Assembly (NCBI GenBank): GCA_023078555.1
Contig: CM041196.1
Location: 8,567,985 to 8,631,984, forward strand
DNA from: Ulva prolifera
Taxonomy: Eukaryota > Chlorophyta > Ulvophyceae > Ulvales > Ulvaceae
Reading direction: 5' to 3'
Length of the DNA stretch: 64,000 nucleotides
Positions 12,819-26,062 of the stretch are shown piece by piece. Both the position numbers and the translations under genes were made by a program. The notes under the pieces are model-generated. The model worked only from the letters and a program-made list of their open reading frames with translations, had not been told where the DNA came from and ran no database searches. How positions within the stretch are numbered: position 1 is the stretch's first letter; the number at the start of each line of letters is the position of its first letter.

Positions 12819-14704
12819 TGCGCGGCGTGGTGCAGGGGTGAGCGCAAGGGCGCCCGCCCCAGTGGTAAATGGCATTATGCATTTTATTGAGAGTGATACA
12901 TGGGCCTAGGCTTTCGGATTGCAGTTGTGGACTATTTCCCACCTTTGACTGTTCCTGTGTGGTTACATGTAAGCACCGTGGGCGCAGCTGCTTTGTGAGG
13001 TCTGTCGCAGCAGGGCACATCTCCCTGTACCACAATATCAGCCCCCGCACTTCATGGTCGAGGTGTATGGCATGGCCAGTGCGAAGAGAGGCACTCCCAC
13101 CTCTACCGGCGTCTGCATCACACTGTGCACTTAGCTTGCCAGCTCACACATGACCTCGGCGATGCGTGATCCAGTGCGGTGCACATTGGAGTGCTTGTTA
13201 TTGTTCACTTGCGAGCTGTGTTGCGCATATAGTGTGGTTGGCAGCAACTGCGCATGAACGGGGCGATGTGTGATGGTGTCTGTTGACTCTTGCGCAGTTG
13301 CCACACATCTGCCATTCATCTGCAAATGTGGTATCGAAGCATGGCAGATGTTGAAGACCACAGACCAATTCGAACATGCAGTGCTTCGATGCTGTGACCA
13401 TTCGCCAGGTATATTGATCAGGGAAGGGATGACAAGGGCCGTGTATAGGGACCGTGCAACCTGAAGCTGTCCCACTCGACATTGGACTCACATGCACACA
13501 AATGCATACTCTGCCCTTGTCATGAGGCTTTCGGACAGCTGTCTAGTGATACAAGCTAGAACCGGACGCCTTGTAACCATGCTTCCTGAGGTGCTGTGGC
13601 AGATGACATCAGATGCGCATCATTTAGTGAAAGGGCAGGAGCCCCTCTTAGTCTGCAGCATGAACAATGTTCATGCTCTGTGCTGGACACAGTAAGAGCT
13701 TCTGTTTGTGTCTTGCAGTAGGAAGTGTGTGGTACTCTTGTCTGGGTCAGCTATTCACCACAGGGAGCACACTGGCAGTTGATGCACAATGGGAGCACAG
13801 TGCATCCCATGGCAACCATTGCCCATGCGCATCAATGCAGCCAATGTCAAGCATTTGGGAGTGCCACAGGGCTGATGCAAGTTCGATGTGGGGATACTAG
13901 GTTACAGTCCCTACCCGCACTCTCGCCATAAAACAACTAGCCGATGGTGAGGCTGGGCCAAATGTCATCTCGAAGCTGTGCCTCCTTCACACCAGCAATC
14001 AAGATCCTTGCAGAATGATGAAACCAACTCATTTTGGAGTCGCACTGGGATGAAGCCCTGCATTGTCACTTTGTGCACCCCTCACTGCACAATGATGGAT
14101 ACAACTAGTTCCCAAGCCACAGTCTGGGCAAATTTGAAGTTGGATACATCGAGCGTGAGTCGTAGGCACCGCCCTTGCGTTTCACAGAACTGAAGCAATC
14201 CGCTGAGGATGAAGTGAACCTGGTTCCATCACGTTTGCTACATACTCAGCGAAATGGTTTAGCCCTCACATTCATGTGATGGAGCACATGCACGCAGGGG
14301 CTTAAGGCATCATGTAGCACCGGCGAGATTCGTGAAAGAACAAAACATGTGTGGATAAAGCGGCCCGAAACTGCAGACCCACTCCTCCAGTCCAGTTTGT
14401 TCAACTACTGATCATGTTGCTCGGTCGACGCCGAAGTGAAACACCTGCGCAGCGACCTGTGCAGTATGTTATGTGTTGCAAAAGCCATGAGTGACGTAAC
14501 TTTCACACACCTATCCACATGTCACGTCCAGGTTGCACTAAGCGTAAGACTCCCTTGCTATCGCTGATCATCTCAACCTCTGGCACGCTGTCGGCCCTGA
14601 TGCTAGCTTTGACAGCATCCTCAAGGATCTGGCTCCACGAACATGCAATCCTCCCAGTTCACCACCATGGGACATAAAAAATTGAGGTTTATCCGTTGAG
14701 CAAA
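12819..14704. other. Gene-free interval, about 1.9 kb
   Basis: Two convergent genes end here (RecG on plus, TFIIS on minus), so both 3' untranslated regions are expected. The sequence is markedly less GC-rich than the RecG exons. Small open frames on both strands have no signatures or good splice sites. I see no terminal inverted repeats or transposase-like reading frame. Confidence 0.5.
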
Positions 14705-16131
14705 TCAGCAGAACTTCCATCTGTGACTGCATTCAAGACACCGCACAAAGGTCGTCATGGGTTCATCCGCAGACCTGGTCTGCATCTGATAGTATGTTGT
14801 ACGTCGCTTCTTGCACTTCCCACACTTGAACATGTCCGTGACGTTTCCAGAGGCAATGTCATCTGTTCTTGCTGTCTCCCTTTGCATGTACGCCCTGCAG
14901 CATCACAATCTTGATTGAGTCAGTGATAAATGACCTGGTGCAGCGATTGTGCGCTGTGCACCCGACATAACCTACCTGATATTGGAGTTTTCCTCGCGTT
15001 TCTTGTCAGACGCCATTTGCTCTGATTTCATATTAACAATTTCATCAGGAGCAACCTCGCCAATGAGGACGCGTCTCCTGAAATCTGGATTCTTCTTGTC
15101 TTTAAGATTGAAGATAATCGTCCGAACTTGAGCTCTGTACCCAGCTTGGTCGTAGGCATCATACACCTTCTGCTCTATCTCCGCTGAAGTCATGTAGGGG
15201 CTGTCTAGCTCTGCAAAGCCCACCACACACATTCAGGTTCCGATACACCAGCTACCTTGAAGATACACGATGGCATGCGGAAAGAAACAACAGCACCTTC
15301 AAAATCATCTTCAACTGCACCCAGCAGCGCTTCTGCCATGGCGGCACGCAGCTTGTTTCTTGCAGAATCAGCCACAGGTTGTGGCTGCTGGAAAGGTGAT
15401 CTACGCTTCCGTTTTCGGTCTCCGCCTTGTCCTGATTCTTGCCTCTGCAGAGTCCCCCCTCCTTCTGTGCATTCATCATGACCATTCTTGACACTGGGAA
15501 TTTTGCCCGTTTCAGTGTCCTGTGCTTGCTCACCGACAGCATCAGGAGGCACCGCACCCCCACTTGCTTCACCTAGAACTTCGGGCCTTGCTTCACGCAC
15601 TCGTGCCTGAAAACACCCGCTACACTATTCTTCAGACCGCGGTAAAAAGTGCACTGTGTTGATTAAGGCTCGATTGAAGGTCACCTCTGAACGGGATGCC
15701 TGCTTCTGTGGAGATGCTACCTTGCTGGGAGACGATGCTTTGCTAGGGGAAACAGAAGGGCGTGATTTTCCTCCCCCATCAGTTATGGCACGAATTTTCT
15801 TCTTCCATGAGGATATGACGGCTGCAGCAGCAGTTGCAATGGCTTTGTTGTTGTGGTCCAGCAAGGCCCGGACTCGTTTCCCTAACTTCCCGTCGCGCAG
15901 AAGCTACATGTTCACAAACACCATTACAACAAGCATCCAGCAGATTTCTTAAAGCTGCAGGAAAGCAACGGTGGCCAGTCGTACCTCAACGGTCACAGAC
16001 GCCTGTTCCAGCTGTGACAACGTCTCTAAACATGTCTCCGTACTTCCAGCATCCGCGTCGGCATTCGAGGCCTGATCGCTAGTTGCCTCTGCTATTCTCA
16101 CTAGTCTGCTAATGTCTGGAGGATCGCCCAT
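14705..16131 (-). CDS. Transcription elongation factor TFIIS
   Basis: Five exons: 16131-15985, 15903-15685, 15606-15256, 15208-14976 and 14894-14705, giving 379 residues. TFIIS rescues backtracked RNA polymerase II by stimulating its internal RNA cleavage. The three family parts are in order. The N-terminal LW domain covers roughly residues 15-95 ([30 protein letters not shown]). A Ser/Pro-rich linker follows. The central polymerase-binding TFS2M domain has [37 protein letters not shown] and [10 protein letters not shown]. The C-terminal zinc ribbon has C341, C344, C369 and C372, with [15 protein letters not shown] carrying the catalytic acidic pair D360-E361. It ends RWKFC, as in yeast and human TFIIS. 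The start [10 protein letters not shown] was taken because the LW domain follows at normal spacing. The exon 4 acceptor (gcagag) is unusual, but only it keeps the frame. Confidence 0.95.
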
Positions 16132-17758
16132 GCTACATAAATGCCCGGAATTGAAATTAATATCGCCCGTTGCAGACAGGTTTTGCGGAACAGGACATCC
16201 CAGCCGCACAAATAGAGCTGAAGATCGCTAAGAAAAAACAGAGCGAAAGTGTCGTATGATCGACCCTCTTCTCAAGCATCAAGAGCCTGGGGTGCGCCAA
16301 CACTGAACCGCGCGGATGCATGCGTCGTCGGGAAGCACGCCCAATGGCTGGACGCTGCCGACCTCGCTCTGAACGTCCGCATTGGTGCATAAGTGCGAAA
16401 GGCTGAATAGACGTGATCATACTGCCAAGCCTCGGAAGCTGCCGGAAATAGCTGGTAGACACGCCCGCTCCCCGGTGGGCGTGTGTTTCTATGGAGCCGC
16501 TACCCGACAGCACATTAATCGGGAATTGAAAAAATGAAGGATATAAGTGCAAGTGACCGTAAGATACGACCTTACAGCATCCAAACTGATCTTACAGAAT
16601 CCAAGCTGACAAAGAATTCGTCAGCTGAGCACAATGAACAACTCAGGGATCCGGTAAAGTCAAGCCATACGGGCTTGAATGTATATGCGCCCATGACGCA
16701 GCCGCATCAAAACAAAAATTGGGATCTCTGGGTGCCTGGACTCCTAGAGCCAGTGAAGCATCTCTAGCCCCAGCCATGGCCAGTGTGACTCCCACTTACA
16801 CAGTATCTTCACGGACAGCAGACGCCATATCCTTTGCAACGTCTCAGGGTTGCTCACCCAAACGGCTGCATCACGCCGGCTGACGTTGCTTATTGCAGCT
16901 TGCCGAGTTGTCCATACTCAAGAGTGATTGTTAATCCATCATCCCTGTGTGCATGACGGAATGCTCAGGCGCAGGTGATCTCCTAGAGTTACCCGATGGA
17001 GACTTGCTTGGCGGACGATTTTTCACCACCCTCTGCAGATCATATGCCACTGTTACATAAGTGGAACACTCCAACCCATGGCCAAAAGAGTAGCCAAGGA
17101 CCACACTCGTCATGATGCACAAAGAATCTAGGTCACACCTTCCGACTTGTAACATTTCGATTGACACTGAGCTGCGAAAGCGCCTCACTGTGCAAACTAC
17201 GATGACTGTGTGTGCTGCCTGTTGGAGATGGGGCAACATTTTCTGATGGGTGACCAGACATTGTTCGAGGGCCTTGCAACTGAGGCAACTTCAGCAGCAC
17301 CGCTTCTGCAGCACACTCCTGGGGAGATTAGGAACCACTCGTGAGCTTCATATTGGAATCGTGTTTGCAAAAGCCATATGCCATGACCAAGCGGCCCTGA
17401 GTGAACACCGAGGCACACCTGGGGACGGATTGCATGATCCAAGATTGACAGAATCGTCCACTTGCAGAGATGCCATGGTGTGGCCACATGCACCATACCG
17501 ATCGCTACGGGCGGTTTTGGATGAAGCAGACGCGTTCGCCAGACTGTTCACCAGATCCTGCAATGGATTGAGGCCAGCACGTGGCTGTGCTGGAGCGATC
17601 CTGCACGCAAATCACATTGTTTCACATACCTTGCCTGCCAAGTAATGAGTGTGTGCAGGTGCCAGGCCAGGGGTACCGGGTCTGTCACAATGTCCAACAG
17701 TATATACAGAAGTTCCTCACGTACTGCCTCAAGTGAGTGCACCAGTCTCTGACGTGGA
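16132..17758. other. Intergenic, about 1.6 kb
   Basis: This separates the TFIIS 5' end from the MAP65 3' end, both on minus. It should contain the TFIIS promoter. A minus-strand frame at 16931-17239 and a plus-strand frame at 17250-17645 stay open for about 100-130 codons but resemble no family. I see no repeats or RNA gene. Confidence 0.4.
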
Positions 17759-20363
17759 CTAAAGCAGGAAAAAAAGATCGTACACTAGTGGCGTTTGAGC
17801 GGCAAGATCCCCCGCCGCTGACACTGCCTCAGAGTTAGGTGCAGCCATGGGTGGCAGTATGGGTGGGATCTGACTACATGCACCAAAGACTGAGGGAGGT
17901 GCTCCAGATGCAGTGGGGGCGGTTGCTGGGCGCTCTGAGGGTGCCGGGGTCATGGCGCGAGTATCACGCGCTCGTTCCATAGCTGCCACTGCCCGCGATC
18001 CTGGCACTTTGGTCTGCTTTGCTGCCGCATCGCGTGGGGGCTTGCCGGTGGCAGCCTTTTTTCTGTCCGCTGGCTGAACATGCAACCACGCATTGACAGT
18101 CAATCTCAAAAGACGACAACATGGCTGTGCGGTAGACGACAGAGTGACATGGAAGCACATCACAGCTACATACCTTTTTTGGCTTCACTTCGGCCATGGT
18201 TCGGAGCTCTGTCTCAACCACATCAAGCACCTCAGAGCGGTAGTCGACTCGGCCCATGACAAAGCGCTCGCCTTTCGAAGATTGCCATTCGTCCAGCATC
18301 CCCTGCAGCTTCACAATGGCTTTTGGGAGTTTTTTCTTCTTCTCTTCCGCTTTGATCACACGCTGCAGGAGCCGGTTTGCATCTCTTCCCTGCACATATT
18401 TGCTTGATTACAGGGCACTGTATGCGCATGTGTGCGTGCCACGATAAATGTAGAATCAATCGTGTCTAGAAAGAGGCAAGGCGCAGCAAGTCAAAACGCT
18501 GAACCTGGAGCGCACCCGGTTGTTGAACAAATTGTCCTGCTGGTGCTGATGGTGCCAAACAGCTTCTTTGAAGCATTCTTCTACCTCAAAAATGGCCCGC
18601 ATGATGGGATCACGCTGCTCTACCAGCACAGTGAATTGGGCAAGCATGTTGACAAGCTTTGAAAGGACTTCAGCCACTTGCCCTGGGGACTCCAACTCAT
18701 CCAGCAGTATGCTCAAACTGGGCATGGGAAGGACAGTTGTCTCGCACAGGCGAGCCATTTCAGCTACTTTGCTGTGGATCATGCTACGCATCGCCTTGGC
18801 TTGCTCAGCCTCAAGTCGGCCAATCTCCTCATTGCACTGTACAAAAAAGGGTGCACTTACACAGATGCGACAGAAAAGTGGATGCGCCCAGTGAACACCA
18901 TACTCTTGTAAATTGCAAGTTCAGTGGTACAGAGTATGAAAACGCCTGACTGCTACTGGAGAGCAGTACTGCAGAACGGCAGAGGCCTTGAGGAGCGTAG
19001 GGAACGCACTTTCTCCAGCGTGTGCGCATGCAAACGAGCAGGGGCAGCAATCATCTTCTGGAAGAACGAACGACTGTCATCATCTTCTGAGATATCCAGA
19101 AGACGCCACATATTCCGGAGTACTTCATGCATGTCTGCAAGTCGAGCCTCTCTTTCCTCTTTCATGGTCGACAACTCATCCAGCCTTGCCTCTAGGCCGC
19201 GGAATATATCTTCACTCAACGCAATCTGTTCCCGTGTCTCTGTCTCTGCAGTCGGCTTCTGGGTAGAAAAGCCAAAGTAGTGGCCGCGCATGGACTGGTG
19301 GTAATTACGCAAGGACGGGTGAACACTTGCAGCCATTTCAGCATCATCAGCTCCCAGCTCAATGCACATCTTTCGGAGTTTTGCCAACGTGGCCTCCATC
19401 TTGCGCTCACGGCGAACCTACACAGATCGATTCAGATGCAGCAAGATCTGAGCACTACATGTGTCCCGAAAGCAGCACTGGGATGCAAAATGGCTGGTGC
19501 GTGTGATTCAACAATCCCTGTGGCACTGCACCTTCTCACCGCGCATGCGCTCCAGCTCAACTTTGAGAAAGTCCATATTTGCTTTCGTTATGCTGTTCTT
19601 CACTTTCTTTGTGCACACTATGGTCATGCCCATTGACTCTCGGATCTCATTGATGCGGCTTTGAATTGTATCAAACTCGCTGATACGAGATTCCCGCTTG
19701 CGCTTCCATGTTTCTAGCTCTCCAACAACTTCGTCAAACTGGCGTTTAAGGGTCTTGCCAGGGCTGATCACCAACGAGCCCTGCACGGTACAGAAACTAA
19801 CAATGAAGGACAGCCACCATGAAGTGATCACGCACTCAGCAGCGCCATGAACCAGATTAAAAGCGTCAATGAAGTATCACCATGGATATGCTGGGATCCT
19901 CTAGCGCGGTGAGTTCACCCAGTTGCTCTGCGATAGTCTTCATCTCAGCAGCAGCAACATCGATCCTGCCACGAATGCCGTGTCGATGCTGTTCAGCATG
20001 TTCAACAGCACCATTCCAGACTCCCATTGCTTTTTGCGTGATATCTTGAAGCGTCTGCTCTTGCGCTACGTCGGACATTTCAAGATCTTTCCAAATTTCC
20101 TGCAGAACGCACGCAGCTCTCGTCCGCAATTCTGGATTGAGCATAACCTGACAGATCAAGAATTGGGAATTTCGTGCTATGATCTACGTCAGCATGGGAT
20201 GGTTGCCTGATGATACTGCATTGTGCGACCTTGGGCCCAGCAGTATCACTGCCATGCAAAGCACCTGTAGCTTCTTGTAGCACGACTTCGTCACTTTTGA
20301 ATATTCGTCAATATTGACAACATCTTTGGACTCTGTTGGGTAGATGGAGACGTCTTCGGTCAT
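17759..20363 (-). CDS. MAP65/PRC1/Ase1 microtubule-bundling protein
   Basis: Seven exons keep frame: 20363-20265, 20099-19881, 19780-19532, 19417-19010, 18836-18516, 18389-18174 and 18073-17759, giving 608 residues. MAP65/PRC1 proteins cross-link antiparallel microtubules in the spindle midzone and cytokinetic array. The chain is helical and charged throughout, as expected for a spectrin-like rod. Family stretches include EIWKDLEM near the start, GELETWKRKRESRISEF, KLRKMCIELGADD, LARLADMHEVLRNMWRLLD-like text and CNEEIGRLEAEQAKAMRSMI. The spectrin/microtubule-binding part follows, with ECFKEAVW and GRDANRLLQRVIKAEEKKKK. The last exon is a basic Pro/Ala/Ser-rich tail (PADRKKAATGKPP), a usual site of mitotic control. 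The first Met in the frame (MTEDVSIYP) was taken; the frame is open upstream but has no earlier ATG. Length matches plant MAP65s. Confidence 0.9.
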
Positions 20364-21654
20364 GATGCCCAACGCCGTTGCACTTGCGACTTTGAATGTT
20401 AGGTAGCCTCCACCAGCAATCTTTGTTGTAACAGCTTGCAGCTTTGAGGTTTCACCTCAGACGTAGGAAATCGGCCCCAAGAGTAGATTTTGTGTGTGCG
20501 GCCTATATTTCAAGCGCCAACACGGGTAACACTGCAACTTGATTTCAAACTCGTTACCGCAAGCCAGCAACGTGCATGCTAAGCTGACGTCGTCGATCTA
20601 GAGAAACAATGTCGAACGCTGTTGCTGTGATCCGGCGCAAACCCGTACATAGCGTTGATGTGAACGCCAGCAAATGCGCGTTCGTTGTCTCGATTTCTCG
20701 AAAGTCAAGCACGCACACGGGCAGGTTCTATGCATTTACGAGGGGGCCGGCACAACTGCACAGAGCATAGCAACAAATCAAATTCTGAATAACATCGTGG
20801 CGCATGTTTTTGTATACAGTGTGGTGTAGCCAGATCCACAAGTCATTGAAAGTTCTGAGTTGGGTGACGCAATGGCTGGTAAGCAGGGGCAGGTCACAGT
20901 GCAGGTAACACCAGACCAGTAGACAAATGCAAGATGGATTGTAATTTTGTGGGGAATTTCTTGCAAGTTGCCCTCTTTGTTCTCGTATAGTCTCAATCAT
21001 ACCCATGCATTGGGAGTGTGGCCGATGAGGATGCTTCACAACGCCCAGCTGACAATGCTCGATGCAGGAGGTCACAGAGCCAGGGGTGTTTCTATTGCTG
21101 TACGTGGCGCTCTATTGTTTGAGTGCTAAGCTGCTTGTGTCGCGAATGATGGTTGGCTGTCATGCCAACACAGAGGTACGTGGGCCTTAATGGTGAAGCA
21201 GCAGTGGAATGTGAAGGAGTGCCAAGTCGTTTCTGACCCAAGATACTGCGACCTTGTTGTGCATGCCAGATTTAACCTCGTGCAGGGTGTGGACAAAGGC
21301 GTTATTGCCAGCTGTTCAGCAGTGCCGTGGGCGCGGCAAAGCATACACCCGACATGCACACGCTTGGTTGCGATCGCATTCATCCTTCTTACTTAGTACA
21401 CGTCCCACTAGGACCAAATTGAAGCAGTGTCACAGTGGCCACTTGATTTGGTGGCCATGAATGCGACACAGAGTGCTAGTCTGGACAGGGAGCATGAGCA
21501 AGTCACACTTTCTGCACGCGCCACAGGGATCACTCTCCCCTTTCCCACACTTGAGACTTGGCCCCACTTCATGCTGCCACACATCACATCATCCCCGTCC
21601 CCTCCATGACACTGTAAAAATTGGTTTGATGAGAGGTGGACTTGCGCTTCAGAT
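20364..21654. other. Intergenic, about 1.3 kb, with a short divergent open frame
   Basis: This lies between the MAP65 start and the PEX3 stop. On the plus strand an ATG near 20609 opens about 39 codons (MSNAVAVIRRKP onward) and ends at a possible donor (ggcag|gttcta). It could be the first exon of a small div­ergent gene, but I found no convincing second exon. The rest shows nothing I can name. Confidence 0.3.
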
Positions 21655-24200
21655 TCATGTGCCTGCAGCTTGTATGTCCAAAAATGGACCACTCGCAAAA
21701 GTGGCATCAAGTAAAGCACGAACAGCAGGGAGGCGGCACATCTCCTCGGACGCGTCACTGCCAGTCGTCAGGAGCTCATCTACGATTTTGGCCAAGCGCG
21801 GAAGCATGGCTGCTGTGACCATGCTGGCACTGCCATCTTGTAGCGCATCTCCTTGCCCATGCAGTGCATCAGGAGATATTCCCTGCGATGCGGCTGCCAT
21901 GCCTGGGCTGCTTCCAATCGGCCTCTGGGCACTGTCAAAGTGCCCTTGCAGAGCCTCTGCAGTTGCTGCTGCACACCACTTGACGCTTGTGTGAAAGGCA
22001 CGCGAGAAAAACTCGGATGACAGGATCTCCCGTGTCTGCATCAAACTACAGGTGTTTCAAGGGGCATCGAAATCTGGTCCGGTTGCTGTGTGGAAAGAGT
22101 ATGTGTCCGTGGGTTGCTGTTGATACACCTACAACCACCTCTATCAGGCAGCGGCTATGCATCCTGCCCCCGACAATTTCATATCAAATGCCTGACAAGG
22201 GTAGATGCTACGACTACTAGCTAGTGCATTCTCCCGCACGAGTAAGATGGCATAAGAGGCACTGCATGAACATGATGGAGGTATCGACACCCAAAGAACC
22301 TACCCCTGTACAAGTGCTATCTGCAACATCATGAAACATCATAATGGCCACATACCTCCAGGATGAGTTTTGCCACCACCTGGGCACCCTCTTCATCTAG
22401 CCCTGCTGGCTGATACTCGCTGGCAATGGCCCAGTCAACTGGTTGCATGTGTCCTGTGCTGCCTGATGCTCGCTGCGACCCTGCATGCACGTAACATGAG
22501 GCAGGCCAGGGCACAATGCCTAGCCCAATTGCCGCGGGTGACAACAAAGTTCTTTCATGTGATGAAAGTGTGGTGCAGTGATACTGCTGTGTATGATGCA
22601 TGCTGACACACCACGGTGAATTCCTTGCGCCAATGAAGATTCGTCTCCGTGCCATTGTGCGCTGCAAGCTTGAACTGAGTGGCCACCACGGAGCGCGGAC
22701 ACAGGGACAAGCGGTGGCAGTAGCGCTGCGCGCCAAGCTTCTGTGTGGACTGAATAGTCTATTTCCTCATGAATCTGTGACAGTATTTGCCACAGCTGCA
22801 CATGCCATACATGTCAGAACTTGAGCATAGCTGCACAGACCCTACTTGCTCGGACGCTGCGGGAATCAATTATCTAGACATGCAGCGTACAATGGTGAAT
22901 GAATAACATTCATGAGCCACCCTTGCAGCTCACATGCCTGCGCACATGGAGACAGCTGCTTGACATGCATGAATCCTGGAAGGCGGTTGGTGATTCGACA
23001 GATTCTGCAGGACTTGCTGGGCACACCCTTGCACATGCTTGTCTAGGCTGTATGCAGTCAGCGCTGCACTGTTGTTACGGCATACAATTGCGAAAACGCA
23101 GCTCTAAGGTCGCACCGAAGCCAGTGAAATGTGTTCTTGCAGTGCCAGGTCACTCACTTGTCCTCTCACTGCTTCTTGAAGAGCTGGCATGACAAAGTCC
23201 AGGCCATGCTGTAACAAAAATGAGCCATAGCTCAAGAAAGCCTCTTGCTCTGCACTGCTCAGGCGCTTCATGGCCACACCTGTGAGCGCCGGAGATGCAA
23301 GCCTTCGATGCATACGTGCTTGGCTTGACGAGTGTGTTGGGCTGTACGGAGTGTAAGCCAGATGCTCCAGATATGCACTGCGACCAATGATGGTCAATTG
23401 CACGTGGACAAGTAGTGTAAGCGCCGGCAGCAGCCAGGTTGTGGCCGCTAACAGTACAAAGCTCTGGTCCCGTAGCTCTGCCCACATTGCGAGCTTACGA
23501 GCCATGCGTTCGGCATGCTCAGCAGATGTTGCAGGGAAGGCAGAAGGGGTCGAAGACGTCGCTGGTGGAGCGCTAGGTCGTAAGGCCCGCAAGGCAGTCG
23601 TCAGCTTGTCCACCCCAGAGCACTCTAGTAAGCGCCGGTGCAGGCGCTGGTGGGCCTCAGGAAGCGTCTGCTTGTTGGCAATGGACTGCAGAGCAGCCAA
23701 ATAAGGTTTATAGATGAACGGAGCGGGACTATTTGCTCGTTGTCGTTATGCCATGGCACACCTGTAACAAGATCTGCTGCTCTCGAATGCGGGCTTCTAG
23801 CTCTAGTGATCCCGCAGCGGTTGACTTTGCATCCCCGGGTGAGCTACTGGACACATCAGCACACTCTGCTGGCTGTGAATTTTGAGCCGCTCCGTCCACC
23901 TGATCGCTGTTACCCACCTCCTCAGCATCGCTTGGTCCAGTGTACCAACTGTATGCATAATACGCCACGGCAACTCCAGCAGCGGACGCTAGAGCAATGC
24001 CCAACGCCTGCCTCTTTTTCCTGCAACAGGAACCGCGCAGTGTGGGGCCCACGCTCGGAACGTTGCTCTATGGTGCAAGCGTGACTGAGACTAAGGGTCG
24101 TGCTGACGAGGCGAATTGTGCAGCTTCACTGGATCATTGTGCTTCATCTACGTTTCATTAGAATTTGTTACAGGGCATACCTTTGTACCCATGCGTACAT
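21655..24200 (-). CDS. PEX3: Peroxin-3 (PEX3), peroxisome membrane biogenesis
   Basis: Six exons: 24200-24181, 24020-23762, 23685-23158, 22795-22612, 22480-22356 and 22035-21655, giving 498 residues. PEX3 is the membrane anchor that receives PEX19 with newly made peroxisomal membrane proteins. Exon 1 is only 20 bases and encodes MYAWVQR, giving a short basic start before RKKRQALG and a hydrophobic segment (about residues 12-33), the known PEX3 topology. Family text follows: ILLQSIANKQTLPEAHQRL (compare HFxSIQxIAxxTTLP), KLAMWAELRDQSF, and LLVHVQLTIIGRSAYLEH, matching the conserved QLNxLGRxxY block. The exon 6 stretch TREILSSEFFSRAFHTSV corresponds to the late PEX3 helix where most homologues read DVLES-PDF. 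The 5' ATG has an in-frame stop just upstream, supporting the start. The donor after exon 4 (GTG|GTGTGT) is the least certain junction. Confidence 0.88.
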
Positions 24201-26062
24201 TACTTTCACCTGCTAGCATACGTAATGACGTGCTCCAGCCGGGGAGTAGAACGCCAAATTAGTGAAGCGACCACTGGCATGAGGACTGGCGCTGTGATAT
24301 ATATTATTGAGTTCAGTCGTCCGTCTTTGTTCCCTTTCTTACAGCGGATCGATTGGAGACGTGTTCAGCAGCGATAACAAGCCTGCAGTGGGACGATGAC
24401 TGCCTTGATTCGTCAAAACGGGAAGTCCGTGTGAGGATGTGCGAATGCAAGGAAACATAAATGTGGCTGTTTGAGTCCGCTTCGCACGCTGCACATGGAG
24501 AACCTGAGGCCGTCGCTGTGGTCTTCGGCATGCGCACCGCGCGCTGCACGCTGTGCTCCACCGCTCCACCGCTCTCGCAACAACCGTAAGCATGTCCGTG
24601 ACTCTGTGCCCGCTGCAGAGCTCAGCTGTAGAACTGATACAGGTACAAGCAATGCACACGCTGGGCCATTGCGCCATTTGGCAAACACTTTCGAGACATT
24701 GCACATTTCAGGCCTCGCAAGGGCACTGAGGGGCTTGTTGCTCATGCAGTTGACACCCCAGCAGCGCCTTGCACACAGGATATACCAGTGTGCGTTTATA
24801 TACAACGGTGCTATCCTCCTTCGATATGTTGCCCTTGTCTCAATCGCATTGAGACGAAGCATGCTGTAGCGGACAGCAAAGAACCTGACTACAGGTACAT
24901 GCATGTGCATTCAACCACACCTTTGCCGTTTGCTTGACCAATGTGAACCAGTGTACCTTTTGCCTGTCTTGCTGGCCGCAAGCAAACGGAGGGAGGCAAA
25001 ACGGACCAGCGTCAGATATGACAGCAATTCCACATTTCAACGAGAAGCCGCATCACACGCATGTTATGATGAGTTGGCTGCGGAGGAGCAATACTTGCCG
25101 TCATGCTTCTCCTGTCATCATCGGTTGAGCCGAGATGGCATAGCAGTGGCCCCTGTTGCATCAGATGTGGGTCTGCTTCTGTGCATGCCCAAATCAAATG
25201 AAAACACCAACCACCAGAACACAACTCACGATACAGCAAGGCCGCTGTACGGAAACGGTAGAGAAGTAAAGTAGTGCTGCGGTGGCCCTCTGCCGCCCTT
25301 ATGAGGCCACTGTGTGATCATGCTAGCATGCATATTGCGCGCAGGTACTGGAGTCGATGATGCGTTGACAAGCACATGTATGACCAAGAGGTTTACTGAT
25401 GCATGGGCTGGGTCTTGCGGAGCTAATTTGGGGGGCCTGTCCTGGTCAGGTAGAGTCGCTGCAAACGATATGTGCACCCTGTGAGACACGCGTATCATCT
25501 GCCTGGCCAATGCTGCAATCCTCATGATGTCATCTGTGCACATGTTCACGCACTGCCAGGGCTGCGCCGGCTCTTTGCCAACCAGACAGCAGCAGGTCTC
25601 ACCATCGCTGCAAGAGTCATACTGTGTGCGGATGCTGCCACTGTGGTACACGCCACTACAATGTGCAATCAAGTCTTCACCAGTCTTGAAGCGATCTCCA
25701 GCGGATCATTTCAATGCAGGCTCTGATTTCTCCGTTCAGATTGGTGGCTTGGACACCTGGTTGAAGAAAGTACATACTCTGGTCGTACCTCTTCACGTGA
25801 CCTTTCGCAGTGATTCTGCATGACTTTCTGACGGCATTGTTCTCTACACCTGTGAAGATATCGACATATGTTTGACTCGCACAAGCACCACCACAACATC
25901 ATGTGGTGCAATTCTCATTCTCCAAAATGGAATGGATGTACCATTATCTGAGTGTGTCAATATTGGAAAGCAGCTGCATACAATAATGGCAATTGATCTT
26001 GATTCCAGCATGAATTCTAGCAGCTGGTCGTTCGCTGTGTTGCACTTCTCCTTACTGATGGT
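24201..26062. other. Gene-free interval, about 1.9 kb
   Basis: This contains the PEX3 promoter side and the BFR1-like gene's 3' side. A plus-strand frame at 24471-24869 stays open for 132 codons, overlapping a 165-codon minus frame. Neither has family signatures, and both are rich in Arg/Ala/Cys as shadow frames usually are. No RNA gene or repeat was seen. Confidence 0.4.
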
